NCBI RefSeq assembly: GCF_004379255.2
Contig: NC_056040.1
Span: 23,882,120-23,946,119, forward strand
Direction of reading: 5' to 3'
DNA from: Salvia splendens
Taxonomy: Eukaryota > Streptophyta > Magnoliopsida > Lamiales > Lamiaceae
DNA: 64,000 nucleotides
Under the pieces are notes generated by a model. It was not told where the DNA came from. It did no database searches and was given only the letters and a program-made list of their open reading frames with translations. Position numbers and translations under genes: made by a program. Positions 30,685 through 42,998 of the stretch are shown here, piece by piece; within the stretch, counting starts at the first letter, position 1, and every line of letters starts with the position of its first letter.

Positions 30685-31611
30685 CAATGTTTTAAAAATC
30701 GGACCGGCAAGTGAACCGGCGACGTTACTGGTTCACGGTTCAACCGGTCCAACCGGTCGAACCACCGGCCTAACCGTTTTACTGTTGCAAATATATATAA
30801 AATATATTAAATTTAGTAAATGATTTACAATTAATAATATATCACAAAACATTAAACCTTATAGATAATTAGTGATGTATAAATATAAATAATATTAAAA
30901 TTTAGTAAATATATTCATATATATATATATATATATATATTTAATATTAGTTAGTCTAGATAAAAAATTTAATATTTCATGTATTAAAATAGATAATGTT
31001 TATATTAATTTAAGAAAATTTATTTCGTAAAATAATATATAATTAAATACGAATTAAGTACTTATTGATTAGTTTAGATAAGATTATTCATTAATGTCAA
31101 TATCTAGGGTATATAAATTAAGTATGTAATATAAAAAATTTATTTATAGTAAATAATGAATCTTATATGGTACTAATAATAATATAGGTGGTAAGTAGAG
31201 CATCATTAAAATATAAAGGATGATAATTATATATATTATAATTAACAATTATATTAAAGAAAAATAAAATTAAAATGAATTATTAGTTTTTGTAGATAAA
31301 ATTAATGGTTAATGTATAAAAATATTTAATGTTCAAATTGTTCAATGAGCCCATGTGGTGGAGTGGTAGAGGTCTTCTTAACTAGAAGAGAGGTCATGAG
31401 TTCAACCTCTACCAACAACAAATTTTAAAAAATTTTGAAAAAAAAATAAAAAACCAGTTTCCGGTTCACGGTCCAACCGGTCCGACCGGCCGGTTCCACC
31501 GGTTCAAGGCGGTTCAATGCAGTGGTGGTTTAAAGGGGTGAACCGGACCGGACTACCTACCGGTTCGCGGTCCAACCGGTCGAACCGGCCGGTCCGGTTT
31601 TTAAAACATTG
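30685..31611. mobile_element. hAT-like non-autonomous element with long inverted repeats
   Basis: The left end CAATGTTTTAAAAATCGGAC and the right end, its inverted counterpart GTCCGGTTTTTAAAACATTG, are flanked by a perfect 8-bp GAATCTAG duplication (30677-30684, 31612-31619). The subterminal arms are made of ACCGGT/CCGGTT repeats over about 100 bp. The interior is AT-rich, with an (AT)n run near 30918-30940. Confidence 0.9.
31347..31420 (+). other. tRNA-like module inside the hAT-like element
   Basis: GAGCCCATGTGGTGGAGTGG is followed by a TCTTC/GAAGA stem with a seven-base loop (TTAACTA) and by GAGTTCAACCTCTACC, with A-box-like TGGTGGAGTGG and B-box-like GAGTTCAACC. An A-rich stretch follows. 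Acceptor pairing is poor, so this is a tRNA pseudogene or SINE head, not a working tRNA. Confidence 0.5.
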
Positions 31612-31619
31612 GAATCTAG

Positions 31620-32491
31620 TTATTGCATTGCAACAAGATATTTATAAAAAAATAGGTAAAGTGGAGAGTGTGTTTGTTGTGTGAGTTAAGTGAGGAGTCG
31701 ACTCCTTATCTCACTCATTCTGTTCATTCTACTCTCTCTCTCTTGCGATATTTCTCCGCCTTCTCTCTACTCTCTCTCTCTGGTTTTCCGGCCTTGTTTG
31801 TTGGTCATCTTCTCCGATCTCTTAGTTCCACCGATGATTCTCAGTTCTAGAGAGGTTCATCGGTTTAGATCTTGAGTTAGGCGATTTCTTCGATGTCCTT
31901 CTTAGATCTAGGGTTAGGTCCAACTCCTGTGTTGGATCTAGATATGGTTGGAGATATTCTTAAGGGTTCTTGTGTTGTGAAGCAGTGTTCCAAGGGATTC
32001 ATGGTGATCCGTGTGTTGAGTAGGCTTGCGTTGGTGGTAGCCGGTGAAACCGAGGTTTCTGGCCATTGTGTTCAACGGTACTTTGCTTGTGACTATTGGT
32101 TGAAGCTGTGGGAGGTCCTTGGCCCGGTGTAGTCGCTGTTGCGACCTGAGCCATATCCTGTTGTATTTGACCGTGTCTTAGCGTTCTGGATTGTTTTAGG
32201 TCCTGCGGGATTGAGTGCTTAGTGTGACTAACATCTTTACTTAGTGTGTAGGTCTAAATCAGATGGAGCTTGAGAATCAGTCTGAGTTGACGGCTGATTA
32301 GTAGCTAAGGTTTCTGATTTGTTTAGTTTGTACCAAGTAATCTTGTTATCTTGAGTTTCTCTCTTGTATTTAGGCTTGTACCTCTGAGATTAGCTATCTT
32401 AGAACAATATCAATAAAAGAGGTCCCGGTAATTAGTGAATCCTGAATGGTCTGATCCCTACAAGCGTAAATGTTGATTATTTGATAAAATT
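31620..32491 (+). other. Unassigned transcript-like region
   Basis: A CT-rich leader-like stretch (31715-31800), a 79-codon frame at 31893-32132 without recognisable similarity, and CAATAAAAGAG near 32410 that could serve as a polyadenylation signal. The T/G-rich tone resembles an LTR or a decayed gene. No conserved domain is recognised. Confidence 0.3.
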
Positions 32492-32493
32492 TA

Positions 32494-32745
32494 CTCCCTC
32501 CGTCCCTGAAAATTTGTCACCTATTTCCTTTTTCGTCCGTCCCTAAAAATTTGTCACCTTTCACTTTTACCATTTTTGGTAGTGGACCCTACATTCCACT
32601 AACTCATTCACACTCACATTTTATTATAAAACTAATATATAAAAGTAGGACCCACATGCCACTAACTTTTTCAACCCACTTTCTATTATATTTCTTAAAA
32701 CCCGTGCCGGGTCAAATGGTGACGAATTTTGGGGGACGGAGGGAG
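32494..32745. mobile_element. Stowaway-type MITE
   Basis: CTCCCTCCGTCCCTGAAAATT and AATTTTGGGGGACGGAGGGAG are inverted and flanked by TA (32492-32493, 32746-32747). Length 252 bp. It ends 18 bp before the copia LTR. Confidence 0.93.
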
Positions 32746-32763
32746 TACAAAATTTAACAAATC

Positions 32764-33202
32764 TGTTAGGATCTAACTACCGATTGAAACACGCACACAA
32801 CCAAGATCTTAAAACACACAGAAGCAATTACGTGGTTCGGCAATGTGCCTACGTCCACGGAGAAGATGACCGGAATTTTATTGCTGAAGAAATCTCAAGA
32901 GCAAGAATCATACAGTCACAATACAACCACTCAAGACTAATCACAAGCTCAAGTAGAAATCTCCTAATCGTGTGTGTATTTTGTGAATTGTTCACTATGC
33001 TTTTACAACTGAAACTACCGAGCTATATATGTGATGGGGAAGAAGAAAAACTAACTAAATCTTCAAGATTCAGTTATAACCGCCGAAGCCAACAGCTAGT
33101 TCCAGCTCAACAAAACGAGCTCATTTTCTTGATCTCTCCCTTGAGCTCCAACGGCTCTATCCCTCGGTCAGGTTCATTGTGTTGCAAGGACACAAACTCA
33201 CA
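32764..33202 (-). repeat. Copia 3' LTR
   Basis: On the minus strand it begins TGTGAGTTTGTG at 33202, right after the purine tract AAGGTGGAGATT, and ends in CCTAACA at 32764. It contains TACGTGGTTCG and CTACGTCCACGG. Confidence 0.93.
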
Positions 33203-33270
33203 AATCTCCACCTTGTCCTTGTAATACATTCACCAATATCTAAATTCCCTTCTCAATTTTGTTACTCGCT

Positions 33271-36200
33271 TCAGCAAATCACAACCTTTACCAAATCCAA
33301 ACAGTGCTTGAACTTGGAGACCGGCAAAGGCTTTGTCAACATACCTGATGCATTCTGCTCAGTTGGAACTTTCTTAACACCTATTCTTCCATTCTGAATT
33401 TCATCACAGATGAAATGCCTTCTCACATCAATGTGCTTAGATCGTTCATGGAACATCTGATGCTTTGCTAAGCATATGGCCGAGTTACTGTCACATTTGA
33501 TCTTCACTCCAGTCTGCTCAACACCAAAATCACAAAGAATACCATGCAACCATTTTCCCTCTTTTGCTGCTTCTGAGTATGTCCATGCCAAGAATTCTCT
33601 TGGCCTCTCCAATGTCCTTCATATTAAATTTCATTTTCAGATCCTCTTTGATAACTTGAATTTCCTTCTTGCAAGTTCCAGCCACCAGAATGTCATCTAC
33701 ATACAGCAGCAAATAGGCAACTATTCTTTTCCCAACCTTCTTCACATAGACACAACTGTCAAAACTGGATCTTTCAAACTTCATGCTCAACATATGCTCA
33801 TGGAATTTCAAATTCCATTGTCTGCTACTCTGCTTATGCCCATAAAGGCTCTTCTTCAACAAGCATACTTTTTGCTCTTCCCCTGGTTTCTCAAAACCTT
33901 TTGGTTGCATCATGTAAATTGTTTATTCAAGATCTCCATGTAGAAACACGGTTTTTACATCAAGCTGATGTAACTCCCAGTCAAAATGAGCAGTGAGTGC
34001 AAGCAAAATCCTTATAGAAGTGTGCTTCACTACTGGAGAAAATACCTCAGTGTAGTCTATCCCCTCAACTTGTGCTAAGCCTCTTGCTACCAATCTAGCT
34101 TTAAATCTGATGGATTCAATCTCCCCCACTTCAACTTTCTTCTTGAAAATCCATTTTCAGCTGATCACTTTCTGAGTTTCTGGATTTCTCACTAAAATCC
34201 AAGTACCATTCTTGAGTAGTGACTCTATCTCTTCCCTCATTGCCTGAATCCATTTCTGTCTCTCTTTGCACCTTATAGCTTCTTCATATGTAGCTGGTTC
34301 TGCATATGAAATTACCTCAGCCACACACAATGCAAAGAAACTCATATCATAGTCAGAAAACCAACTTGGCTGTCTAGTATTTCTTCTAGGTCTCTGATTC
34401 AGATTCTCTGGCTGCTGATCATTTTCACTTTGAGATGGCTCTGATTGTTCTAACTGTGCTCCACCTTCTTCTCTGATTTCTGTGGCTTCCAATTCCTCCT
34501 CAGATTCAGCTCCATTTGAGCTCTTACCAATCTCAAAATTCTGCATATCTTGCTGTCTGCCAGCTTCAGTGATCTGATTCTTCTTGAATGGCATTTCCAT
34601 TTAATTAAAAGTCACATCCCTGCTCACAACAATCCCTTGACTCTCTTGCTCCAAACACCAAAGTCTGTAAGCTTTCATACCTTCCTGATATCCCAGCATT
34701 ACACACCTCGTGGCTCTAGGTTCTAACTTGTTCTACTTCACTGCAGCATAGGCAGCACAATCAAAACTCTTCAACCCAGAATAATCACCAAGTCTCATAT
34801 ACCATCTTTGATCTGGGACTTCATTTGATATAGCTGATGAGGAACATTTGTTGATGAACATTGCAGCAGTAGAAAGTGCATCTGCCCAGAATTTCTTAGG
34901 CAAACCAGAAGAAAATAGCATGCACCTAACCCTTTCAAGCAGAGTTCTATTCATGCGCTCTGCCCCCCTCCCCATTTTGTTGAGGATTTCTCGGGGCCGT
35001 TCTATGCCTCTTTATTCCCTTTAACTTGCAGTATTCCTCAAACTCAGAAGATAAAAATTCCATACAATTGTCAGTTCTCAAGCATTTCAATACATACCCC
35101 TTTTAATTTTCATTTCTAGTATGCCATTCCTTAAACTTTGTAAAAGCCTGTGATTTATCTTTCAAAATGTAGATCCAGACTTTCCTAGAGTAATCATCTA
35201 TGATAGAGATGAAATATTTACCTCTACTCATAGATGCAATCTGAGCAGGGCCCCATAGGTCAGAGTGTGCATACACAAATGGAGTTGTTGAGTTGTGCTT
35301 CCCAGTTACAAAGGACAGCTTTTTAGCCTTTCCAAGAATACATGGCTCACATCTTCCCAGACCTTCTGATGCACTCAACTTGATAAACCCTTGCTTTACT
35401 AGCTCTCATATCCCTTTTTCTCCAACATGTCCTAATCTGGAATGCCAATGAATCCAGACTATCAGACTGAGTAACATTTACTGACCCAGTGATTGTTTCA
35501 GCCATCAAGTAGTACAAACTATTTCTTCTTTTAGCTTCCATAATGATCCTTCAGTCCTTAGTCACTCTCAATACCCCAGATTTGTACCCTTTTGATTCCA
35601 GTAATCCAAGAGAAATCAAATTTCTTTTTATCTTAGGAATGTACCTGACTGTCATGATTTTGATGCTTCCATCCATCACCTTGAGCTTTATATCTCTAAT
35701 CGCTCTGACTTCACAGGTTTGATCATTCCCCAATATGACAGACCCCTGACTTATTTTCAAGTTCTGAAACAAAGATTTATGTGAGCAGATGTGGTAAGTG
35801 CAGCCTGAATCCATGATCCATGACTCCTCTACAGTAGCTTCACCATGCACATTCAGAGCTTCTGGAGCCTCAACTTCTTGAGTCACATCTGCAGTGTCTC
35901 CCCCACCATTCTTTTCCTGCTCTTGCTTTCTTTTCCATGCAAAACAAGCCTTCTTTAGATGGTCGGGCTTCTTGCAATAGTGACAACTTCTAGTCTCCTT
36001 CTCACCATTTGCTTTCCCCTTTTCTTGCTTCTTCTGAAACTTTTTCTTATTGTTTTTCTTGTCTCCATTCTTCATGTAGAGGCTTTCAGGTGCTAGCTCA
36101 GCTTGCTTGACTATAGACCTCTGAGTATCCTTGAGCTTCAAGGCTGAATGCACTTCCTCATAGCTGATTTTCGAATCCCTTCCAAGAAGCATTGCATCCT

Positions 36201-36641
36201 TAAAATGTTCATAGCTCTTTGGCAGGGAATTTAGCAACATGAGGGCCTTATCATCATCCTTGATTTGCTCATCAATGTTCTCTAAGTCATCAATGCACTT
36301 TCCAAACTCTTCCAGTTGTTCCAGTAGGCTTTTACCATCCACAATCTTGAAAGTAATTAATTTCTGCTTCAAATGCAGTTAGTTGGCAAAGGATTTAGTC
36401 ATGTATAACCCTTCCAACTTGGACCACACACCTGCAGCTGTATCCTCCTTGGCTACTTCCCTAAGCACTCTGTCACTCGAATTCAAAATCAGAGTGTTAT
36501 AGGCCTTGTAAACGCCTATATCAGAGTGTCTCCTTCGATTTGCACTTCTCCTTCTCATCTTGTTCTGGTTTCTTCTCTTCGTTGCCACCATCGCTCAAGA
36601 TTTCCCAAAGGCCTTGTTGCATCAAGATCGCCTTCATCTTG
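33271..36641 (-). pseudogene. Copia gag-pol polyprotein, multiply broken (main part)
   Basis: On the minus strand: gag with LKMKAILMQQGLWEIL, VLREVAKEDTAAG and zinc knuckle CHYCKKPDHLKKACF; protease WIMDSGCTYHIC; integrase with CEPC zinc motif, HSDLWGP, LRTDN and GAERMNRTLLE; RT with [13 protein letters not shown] and active-site LLLYVDDILVAG; RNase H with WTYSEAAKEGKWL, CDSNSAI and KHIDVRRHFI. Damage includes a frameshift near 36525, a TAA replacing a codon in FAN-LHLKQK (36381-36379), shifts in integrase near 34980-35100 and a deletion of roughly 100 residues between RT and RNase H near 33530. The first 21 codons lie at 58218-58154, beyond the Athila insertion. No activity is possible. Confidence 0.92.
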
Positions 36642-36646
36642 AGCCT

Positions 36647-38238
36647 TGAAGTTAAGAGAATGTAATCACTCGACTCTAATGTCGAATGACTAGACTCAGG
36701 AGTAAGCGAGTAAGCACATATGAGAATTAATGCAAAGCTCGGTCCAGACACAACGCTCCTTAAATCCGCTGGATCACTGGGTCCAGGAACTCTAGAGAAC
36801 TACAATGTTTTTGTCGTTGGACACACTCGACTCCTCTTCAAAAAATAAATCCCTCAACCCGAATACTATGAATTAGTATAGGGAAGTGGGGTCGATCCCA
36901 CAGAGATGGATTCGCAAATTAGTGCTACGAGACTATGGGAACAAACGGCTGCTGCCACACAAAGGGGTTGAGATTTAAACTACCACTAGATCTAGGCAAG
37001 AAATGTAAACGCTAGACCTAGGACACAGAAAACTTACTGGAGTCAAACATCAATACCGACAGACCCAATTACCCCCTAGACTGAGTAAACGACTACCTAA
37101 TCTAGCTAAACAGTAAGCAACTAACAGTGGGGACCATCTTTCCAAAAATAGCAAGTACGGTAAAAAGCTGCAGATAACCAACCCATGCTCCAGCTAACTA
37201 CGACATGCACCTTCGCAACTAAATTAAACTCGCAGATGAAGAAAACAGAGCACACTCCTAAATTCAAACAGAATATAAAGATTTGGACTCCGGAAACTTG
37301 CTATGAATCGGAAATACATCAGATCTACGTAAACTAGGCGAAATGAAATGAAAACACGTAAGCTAGGCATAAAATTAAAACACTCCTGCTCAGAATTACT
37401 TCAGACGCTCAATCCACTCCGGATCCAAGCCATCTGAACTCAACAACCAACAAAATCAACTCCATAACTCCGATTCTCACAGATCTGCTCCGATCAACTC
37501 CAGATTCCACAATCACAAACAACTCCACAACATCAGCAAAACAAAACCCCGATTCATCCACAAACAAACTCCATTCTTCCAGATCTCACCATTAACCTGC
37601 AATAATCCAGAAAATAACTACGAAAACAACCAACTCCAACAATCCGACTCCAGAATTCAAGTAAACACAATCAATCATCAAAAGTCATCACGATCTACGT
37701 AAGCGAAAATGAAACTTGCATAAAAGTAGAGAAATATCCAGAAACAAAAGAGGACCGAGCTTCGAACAGTGAAGCTCGGCGAATTCAGCAGAAACGAAAA
37801 GAAAACAGAAATAAATTGTTTCTTCGCCCCAGAGAAGGACGGTGTTACAACCCACAACACTATCGGAATGCTAAATATGAACCCCAGCGCGAATTAGAAC
37901 CAAGTATGTGAAAAGCGAACTTAGCAACAGGCTGTTCGTGAGGCCTCCACCGAGAAGGTCCCTCCAGCTTGCAAGCTTCTTCTTTTTATAGATGCGGACA
38001 TAGCCTTCTAGAGTCTTCGTAGAAATCCCTATTCTACCCTTCAACTCCGAGGCTTCCTCCGTCAAGCAATTTCTTTCATAATGTCCGCTCTTTTGCCAGT
38101 TTCCTAGGACTATGCAAGCGTCCTCTTCTTTTCCTGGATCTAGCGAAAACCTTCACACACTTGGCTTAAAACATGCGTTAGACCCAGTAATTTCACGAAA
38201 TAAAACCCCTAGACCGATGCATGAAATTAGCCTTATCA
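36647..38238 (-). repeat. Athila 3' LTR
   Basis: On the minus strand it starts TGATAAGGCTAATTTCATGC and ends TTAACTTCA. A TATA-like CTATAAAAAG lies near 37992-37983. The sequence before it, GGTTTAAGTGTGAGCAGT, is the usual Athila pre-LTR tract. It contains GGGGTCGATCCCACAGAGA near 36890. Confidence 0.93.
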
Positions 38239-39591
38239 AACTGCTCACACTTAAACCATGCTTGTCCTCAAGTATGAAAGACAAGAGAAAGAAATAAGGT
38301 GAATTTTAATGCACGGTCCCCAAGAACGACTCTACAAACAAAAACAAGAACAGACTCCTGGACCTAGACAACTGGCAAAATAAAAAAACAGACTTATAAA
38401 AGAAAACAACACAAAGAATCAAAACACAAACAAGCATGAACTAGGTTTGACTTTTAGGCAACCGTCCCCACAAGCTTAAGTTCAATCCGATCGTCTACAG
38501 TCTTCAAATCTTCCCCCTTCCCTCTTCTACCTAAACGGTCCGTCAGTTCGTCAAGATAGCCTATTGACACCTCAGCTGTTAGGTTCGCTCGATCACTCAT
38601 TCCTCACCAGGTATGTTAGGATCAAAACGCTCCCCAGTTAAAGTTATGCCACTGATGCGTTGGGTTATGAGAGTTTTACCCTTCTTACTTCTCTTTTCCT
38701 TTTAATTCCTGGGTCAGGTTACTATTGCTTCCTACCCTTAGAAATTATTTTTCTTCTTTTTTTTTTCTTTTTTCTTTCCCCTTCTATATATATTTTTCCC
38801 CTGGACTTCGTCCAGCTTATGCCTCCAATTTCAAATTATTTCTCCCCCTGGACTTCGTCCAGCTTATACCTCCATCTCCTGGACTTCGTCCAGCTTATAC
38901 CTCCATTTCCTGGACTTCGTCCAGCTTATACCTCCAAAACCACCTTTTTCTTCATACTCTACTCCCTAAGCATCAAGTGGCAGCCCAATTTACATGTTAG
39001 CACAAAAAAGTGTTTAGGCTTATAACTCGCTCTTATAGTAGGGCTGCACAGCTGGGTTATCTAGGGCTTTTTCCATCATCCCAACTTCATTCAGACCGCC
39101 TTTGGTTTATTAAGGAAGAAGGTGTCAAAGTTGACATGCATTCTCTCTTCAATCGTTCTCACTAAGGGAAACCCGCCATATTATCTCACTAGCTCATGCG
39201 AAACACACATCCTAAAGACAGAAAGAACACGAACACCATACTTACTCCCCCCCTCCCACTTCACTCAAGCTTGTCCCCAAGCTATCCTAGTGAAGGGGGG
39301 AAAAGGAAGTAAGAACAGCAGACAACAGACACAAACGCAAACAAAGCACAGAAACAAAACAAAACTTCTCACACTTAGACCGAACGTCGGGCTAAGTGGG
39401 AGAAAGCGCAACATACAAAACCAAAACAAGCAACCCCTTCTCACACTTAGACCAAAAATTGGGCTAAGTGTAGGACGGTATAACACATATATACAGAACG
39501 ATGCATGCTGGCACATAAAAACACAAGCGAACGAAAAAAAAACGAAAAGTAAAAGACAGAAAAGTAAAAGTTACTTGGTTCTGGGGGAAAT
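38239..39591 (-). other. Athila 3' untranslated region with hairpin repeats
   Basis: Non-coding. Four copies of CTGGACTTCGTCCAGCTTA(T) occur at 38803-38935; CTGGAC and GTCCAG form a 6-bp stem over a TTC loop. Two copies of a CTCACACTTAGACC..GGGCTAAGTG block lie near 39370 and 39440. GGACAAGCATGGTTTAAGTG before the LTR is typical of Athila. Confidence 0.75.
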
Positions 39592-42354
39592 TCACTTCGG
39601 GTTCTGGCCCCCGCGGGAGCCAGACTTGGGTGGCACTGTCTGTGGGGTCACTTTAGCTTTCTTTCTTGCCGGTGACTCCGGCATCTCCTTCTGATCTTCT
39701 GTGGGTCGGGGTACGGTTTTCCTCAAAAGTACAGGCCTGGAGGAAGACGGGGTGGTCTGAGGCCTCTGGGCTTGTGGCGGCTTCTGCACAGCTAGACTCC
39801 CTTGACCCGGCATCTTGGAACCGCCGCTAGGTTCAGGAAGTCCCATCGGTGTATCGGGGAACTTCGCTTGAAGCCACTTCGTCATCTTCATCATCAGTGC
39901 GACGGCCTCCGCCATCCTGTCGGAACGCCTTGACGATTCTGCCACTAAGTCGGTGATAGGCCCCTTCAGGGCTACGACCTCCTCTCTACTTCTCCCCATT
40001 TCCCTCCGTATCTCCGTCACTTCTTTTCGTACACCGATTACCTCCGTCCTCACATTCTCTACGTCGCTTCTCACTTCCTCGACTAACTTTCTGACTTCTG
40101 CATCCTCAGCACGGTCCCTTCCTTTACCCCGTAGGGCCACAATCCCCTCCAAAACCATTTTCCTCTCTGACCTCATCCATCCAACCTCTTTCCTTACTTC
40201 TTCTACTTCTATCCTGGCTCCGGCTTCCTTGTCAGCAGTATCCTTCGCCTCCACCTTCTCAGGCTCCTGCTTCGTCTGCGCCTCCGACTGACCAACCTCA
40301 TAAAAGCACACGTCCCTTCCCTGTGTAATGAGCAGCCCCTTATGGAAAAAATAGTCCACGTTGAACACCTCCGGGGGTAGACACATCTTCACTTCTCTGC
40401 AGGACTAGTGGATTTTCATAATAACGTTGCGTTGCAGGTAAGCCCCTAGAAGGTGGCATGTGTAAAGATGTCGGGAAGGGTTGGCTGTCACTTGATGGCA
40501 GGCTTGGGCTAACCAATAGCCCAAGTGAACACGTACTCCCTTGGCCATGCACCAAGTAAAGTACAAGTCGGGGGTCGTCAGAGCGTTGTTAGCTGTGCCC
40601 ATCAGGTTGTAGCTAATGAAGGTCTGGGCGAATCACAGGACCCTGTTCGCAATATGGTGGGCTTTCGACCAGCTGGTTTTGAACTGACCTACCCTAGGGT
40701 GAGCCACAAACTCCCATGCGTTCTGCGTCTTGAATCCCGGCGTCAGCTTCGGCGGACCAATCATTCTCTCGCTCCACAAACCCTCATCATCCTCCGTGCG
40801 CGTAAGCAGTCCCATCCGTAGAGTCCATTCACGGGTGCTCATTACATGCTCTTCATTGAAGAGCCGGAATTTGATGGAGTCAGCATCCAGATCGGTGGTG
40901 GACTTAAATCGGAAGGTGGAGAAGAATTCCCTTGCCAGGTCGATTGGAACTTCGGCGGTGCTATGCTTGAACAACCAATCAAAGCCGATTGCGTCGATAT
41001 AAGTTCGGAATTCATCATTGCAAGCGATCTGCTTGAGCTCCGATGAGCTGTACATTTTTCCAGACTTAGCGTACTTGCCCTGGGCACTCTTCTCCTTGTG
41101 GATGGTTGCGCGTTTCGGGTCATCAAACTTTCTCATCTCGTCCAGGAGCTTGCTTGTAATCCAGATCTCAGTTGGCTCAAAGTTGAGCTCATCTTCTTGT
41201 TCTTCTTTAGACTCACTAGACCCAGCAGAATCCTCGGGTTCTGCTGCGTATGATACCTTGGCAGGTCGAGGAAGTGGGGATTCCGTGGATTTCCCTTTCG
41301 CCTTCTTGGTCTTGGAAGGAACAATTTGTTTCCCCTTCCTTTTCTTCTCGGCCGCGTAGCGGCGTTCCTCTGCATCACTCTCCCCTCTGCTCGGTCTGGG
41401 AGATTCTGCCGGTTCAGGTGCTGTGGCCTCTGGACCCAGCATTTCTTCCTCCGTCTGCCGGACGGTTTCATCTATCTCATCAAGCAGGCTCCGACGAGCC
41501 TGTCTCCGCGCTTCCCTTGCGTTAACCGATGAATCGGTCCCTTCGTGGACATCAGTCAGATCCACTATCAACTCCAACCCGACATCGACGGGTTCTTGGA
41601 CATTCTCACCACCGAGGGCTTCTCCTTCCTCGTTCAACAATGGGGTTGCCCCTGCAAAATAAACAGGGGTCTCTATCCCCTCCGAACCTTCTCCAACGTG
41701 GGTTTCTGTACCCGCAGACTTCTCAGGGGTTTCCCCCTCTCTGACATCTTCCTCAGTAATTAGGGCTTCGTCGCCCCCAACCACTTCTGGGGTTTCCCCC
41801 TCCACATTTCTTTCAGCATCTAGGGCTTCATTGCCCTCTGGAATTTTATCTCCATCAACAGGGGTTTCCCCCTCAACAAACTCCTCCAAAACAGGGGTTT
41901 CCCCCTCAACACGGCTATCAGTAACAAGGGTTTCCTCCTCAGAAACACCAACCACTCTATCCTCTAAAACAGGGGTTTCCCCCTCAGTGGCAGATCCTAA
42001 CCTGGGTGCACTCACGGCCAACAACTCCAACCCCGCCGCCAAATCTGCTTCGTCTTCGCGAGTTTCTGCAGCGGTTGGTTCTGAAACGGCGGTAGTGGGT
42101 TCTGCGACGGCCTCCGGCTCAGCGGTGGTTTCTTGAACGGTCTCTGGTGGTGGTGCGGAGGATGTTGAGGCGGTTGGTACGGATCTCCCCATTACAGCCG
42201 CGAACATGGCAAATGCCTCCATCGCCTTTTCTGGTCCCCCAAATTTCTGTAGCATGTCTGCCATAAACGCCGCCGCACTTGAATCGGCGGATCCTGAGGT
42301 GTTCCCTGCACTTTGCTTGTTATCCATGGAGAATTCTGCAAAAATTTTTGACAA
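39592..42354 (-). pseudogene. ATHILA ORF-1-type protein (3' ORF), two nonsense codons
   Basis: A single frame of about 920 codons lies downstream of pol, broken by TGA at 40635-40633 (after HHIANRVL) and TAG at 40407-40405 (after VIMKIH); all three parts are in the same frame. The first third is acidic with six or more (V)EGETP(V/E) repeats. The conserved part has EIWITSKLLDEMRKFDD, SELKQIACNDEFRTYIDAIG, LAREFFSTFRF and the WTLRMGLL segment, as in plant ATHILA ORF-1 proteins (PF03078). The C-terminal part has a coiled-coil stretch (VRKLVEEVRSDVENVRTEV) and a basic end. Its role is not established; in some Athila lineages an envelope-like ORF holds this place, but I see no convincing signal peptide or membrane segment. 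Confidence 0.8.
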
Positions 42355-42998
42355 AGACTTGGGCGGAAACTTCTTTGATTAGGGTTAGAAAAGAAAACCT
42401 AGAGAGAATTTGGGATGTAGAGAGAGAGAGTAAGTAGTAAATGTAACACCCCTTAACCGGTAGGTAAACCCACCGAATAAGTGATGTCACGTTTCAGTAT
42501 CGAAAACCCGTGCTGAAATTTTCCTTTTTTCTTTTTAGCTTAAAAGCACAATTAAAAACTTAACATTTATCCAACGGAAGATTAAAGATTAAACTATTAC
42601 ACAACATGCCACGACTACTAAACCAAGTTGACCACCAGTGACTCACCAAAGATGCAAAGCTGCGCAACACCACTGACATAAGATCAACTCCAACCTGCAG
42701 GGGGGGGGGGAAAGAGGGGGAGTGAGCTCGAAAGCCCAGTAGCAATATCCAAACTACAGAATCCGACCCTCTCAGCTAAGACAATAGTAACTACATTATT
42801 TCCTTTTTAATCTTTTGCTGGTTTTCATTTTAATTTCACAAATTTCCAAAAATTACTTACAATATCACTATATCAAACTTATATGTATTTTCATCATACA
42901 ACCTTTTCATATATTCTTACTTATGTCTCTTCAGATATTTCACATATCGTCATATATTATTTCGTATCACATTTTTCTCCTTTTATCATTTATTTTCA

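Noticed and set aside
31347..31420. tRNA-Val (AAC) gene
   Set aside because: The anticodon stem pairs, but the acceptor and T arms do not fit a tRNA and it lies inside a MITE.
39122..39694. 190-codon plus-strand frame
   Set aside because: Lies opposite the Athila 3' region with no recognisable domain and repeat-derived segments; probably chance.
40633..42354. Envelope-like membrane protein
   Set aside because: Position fits an env-like ORF, but no signal peptide or membrane segment is visible; the ATHILA ORF-1 pattern explains it better.
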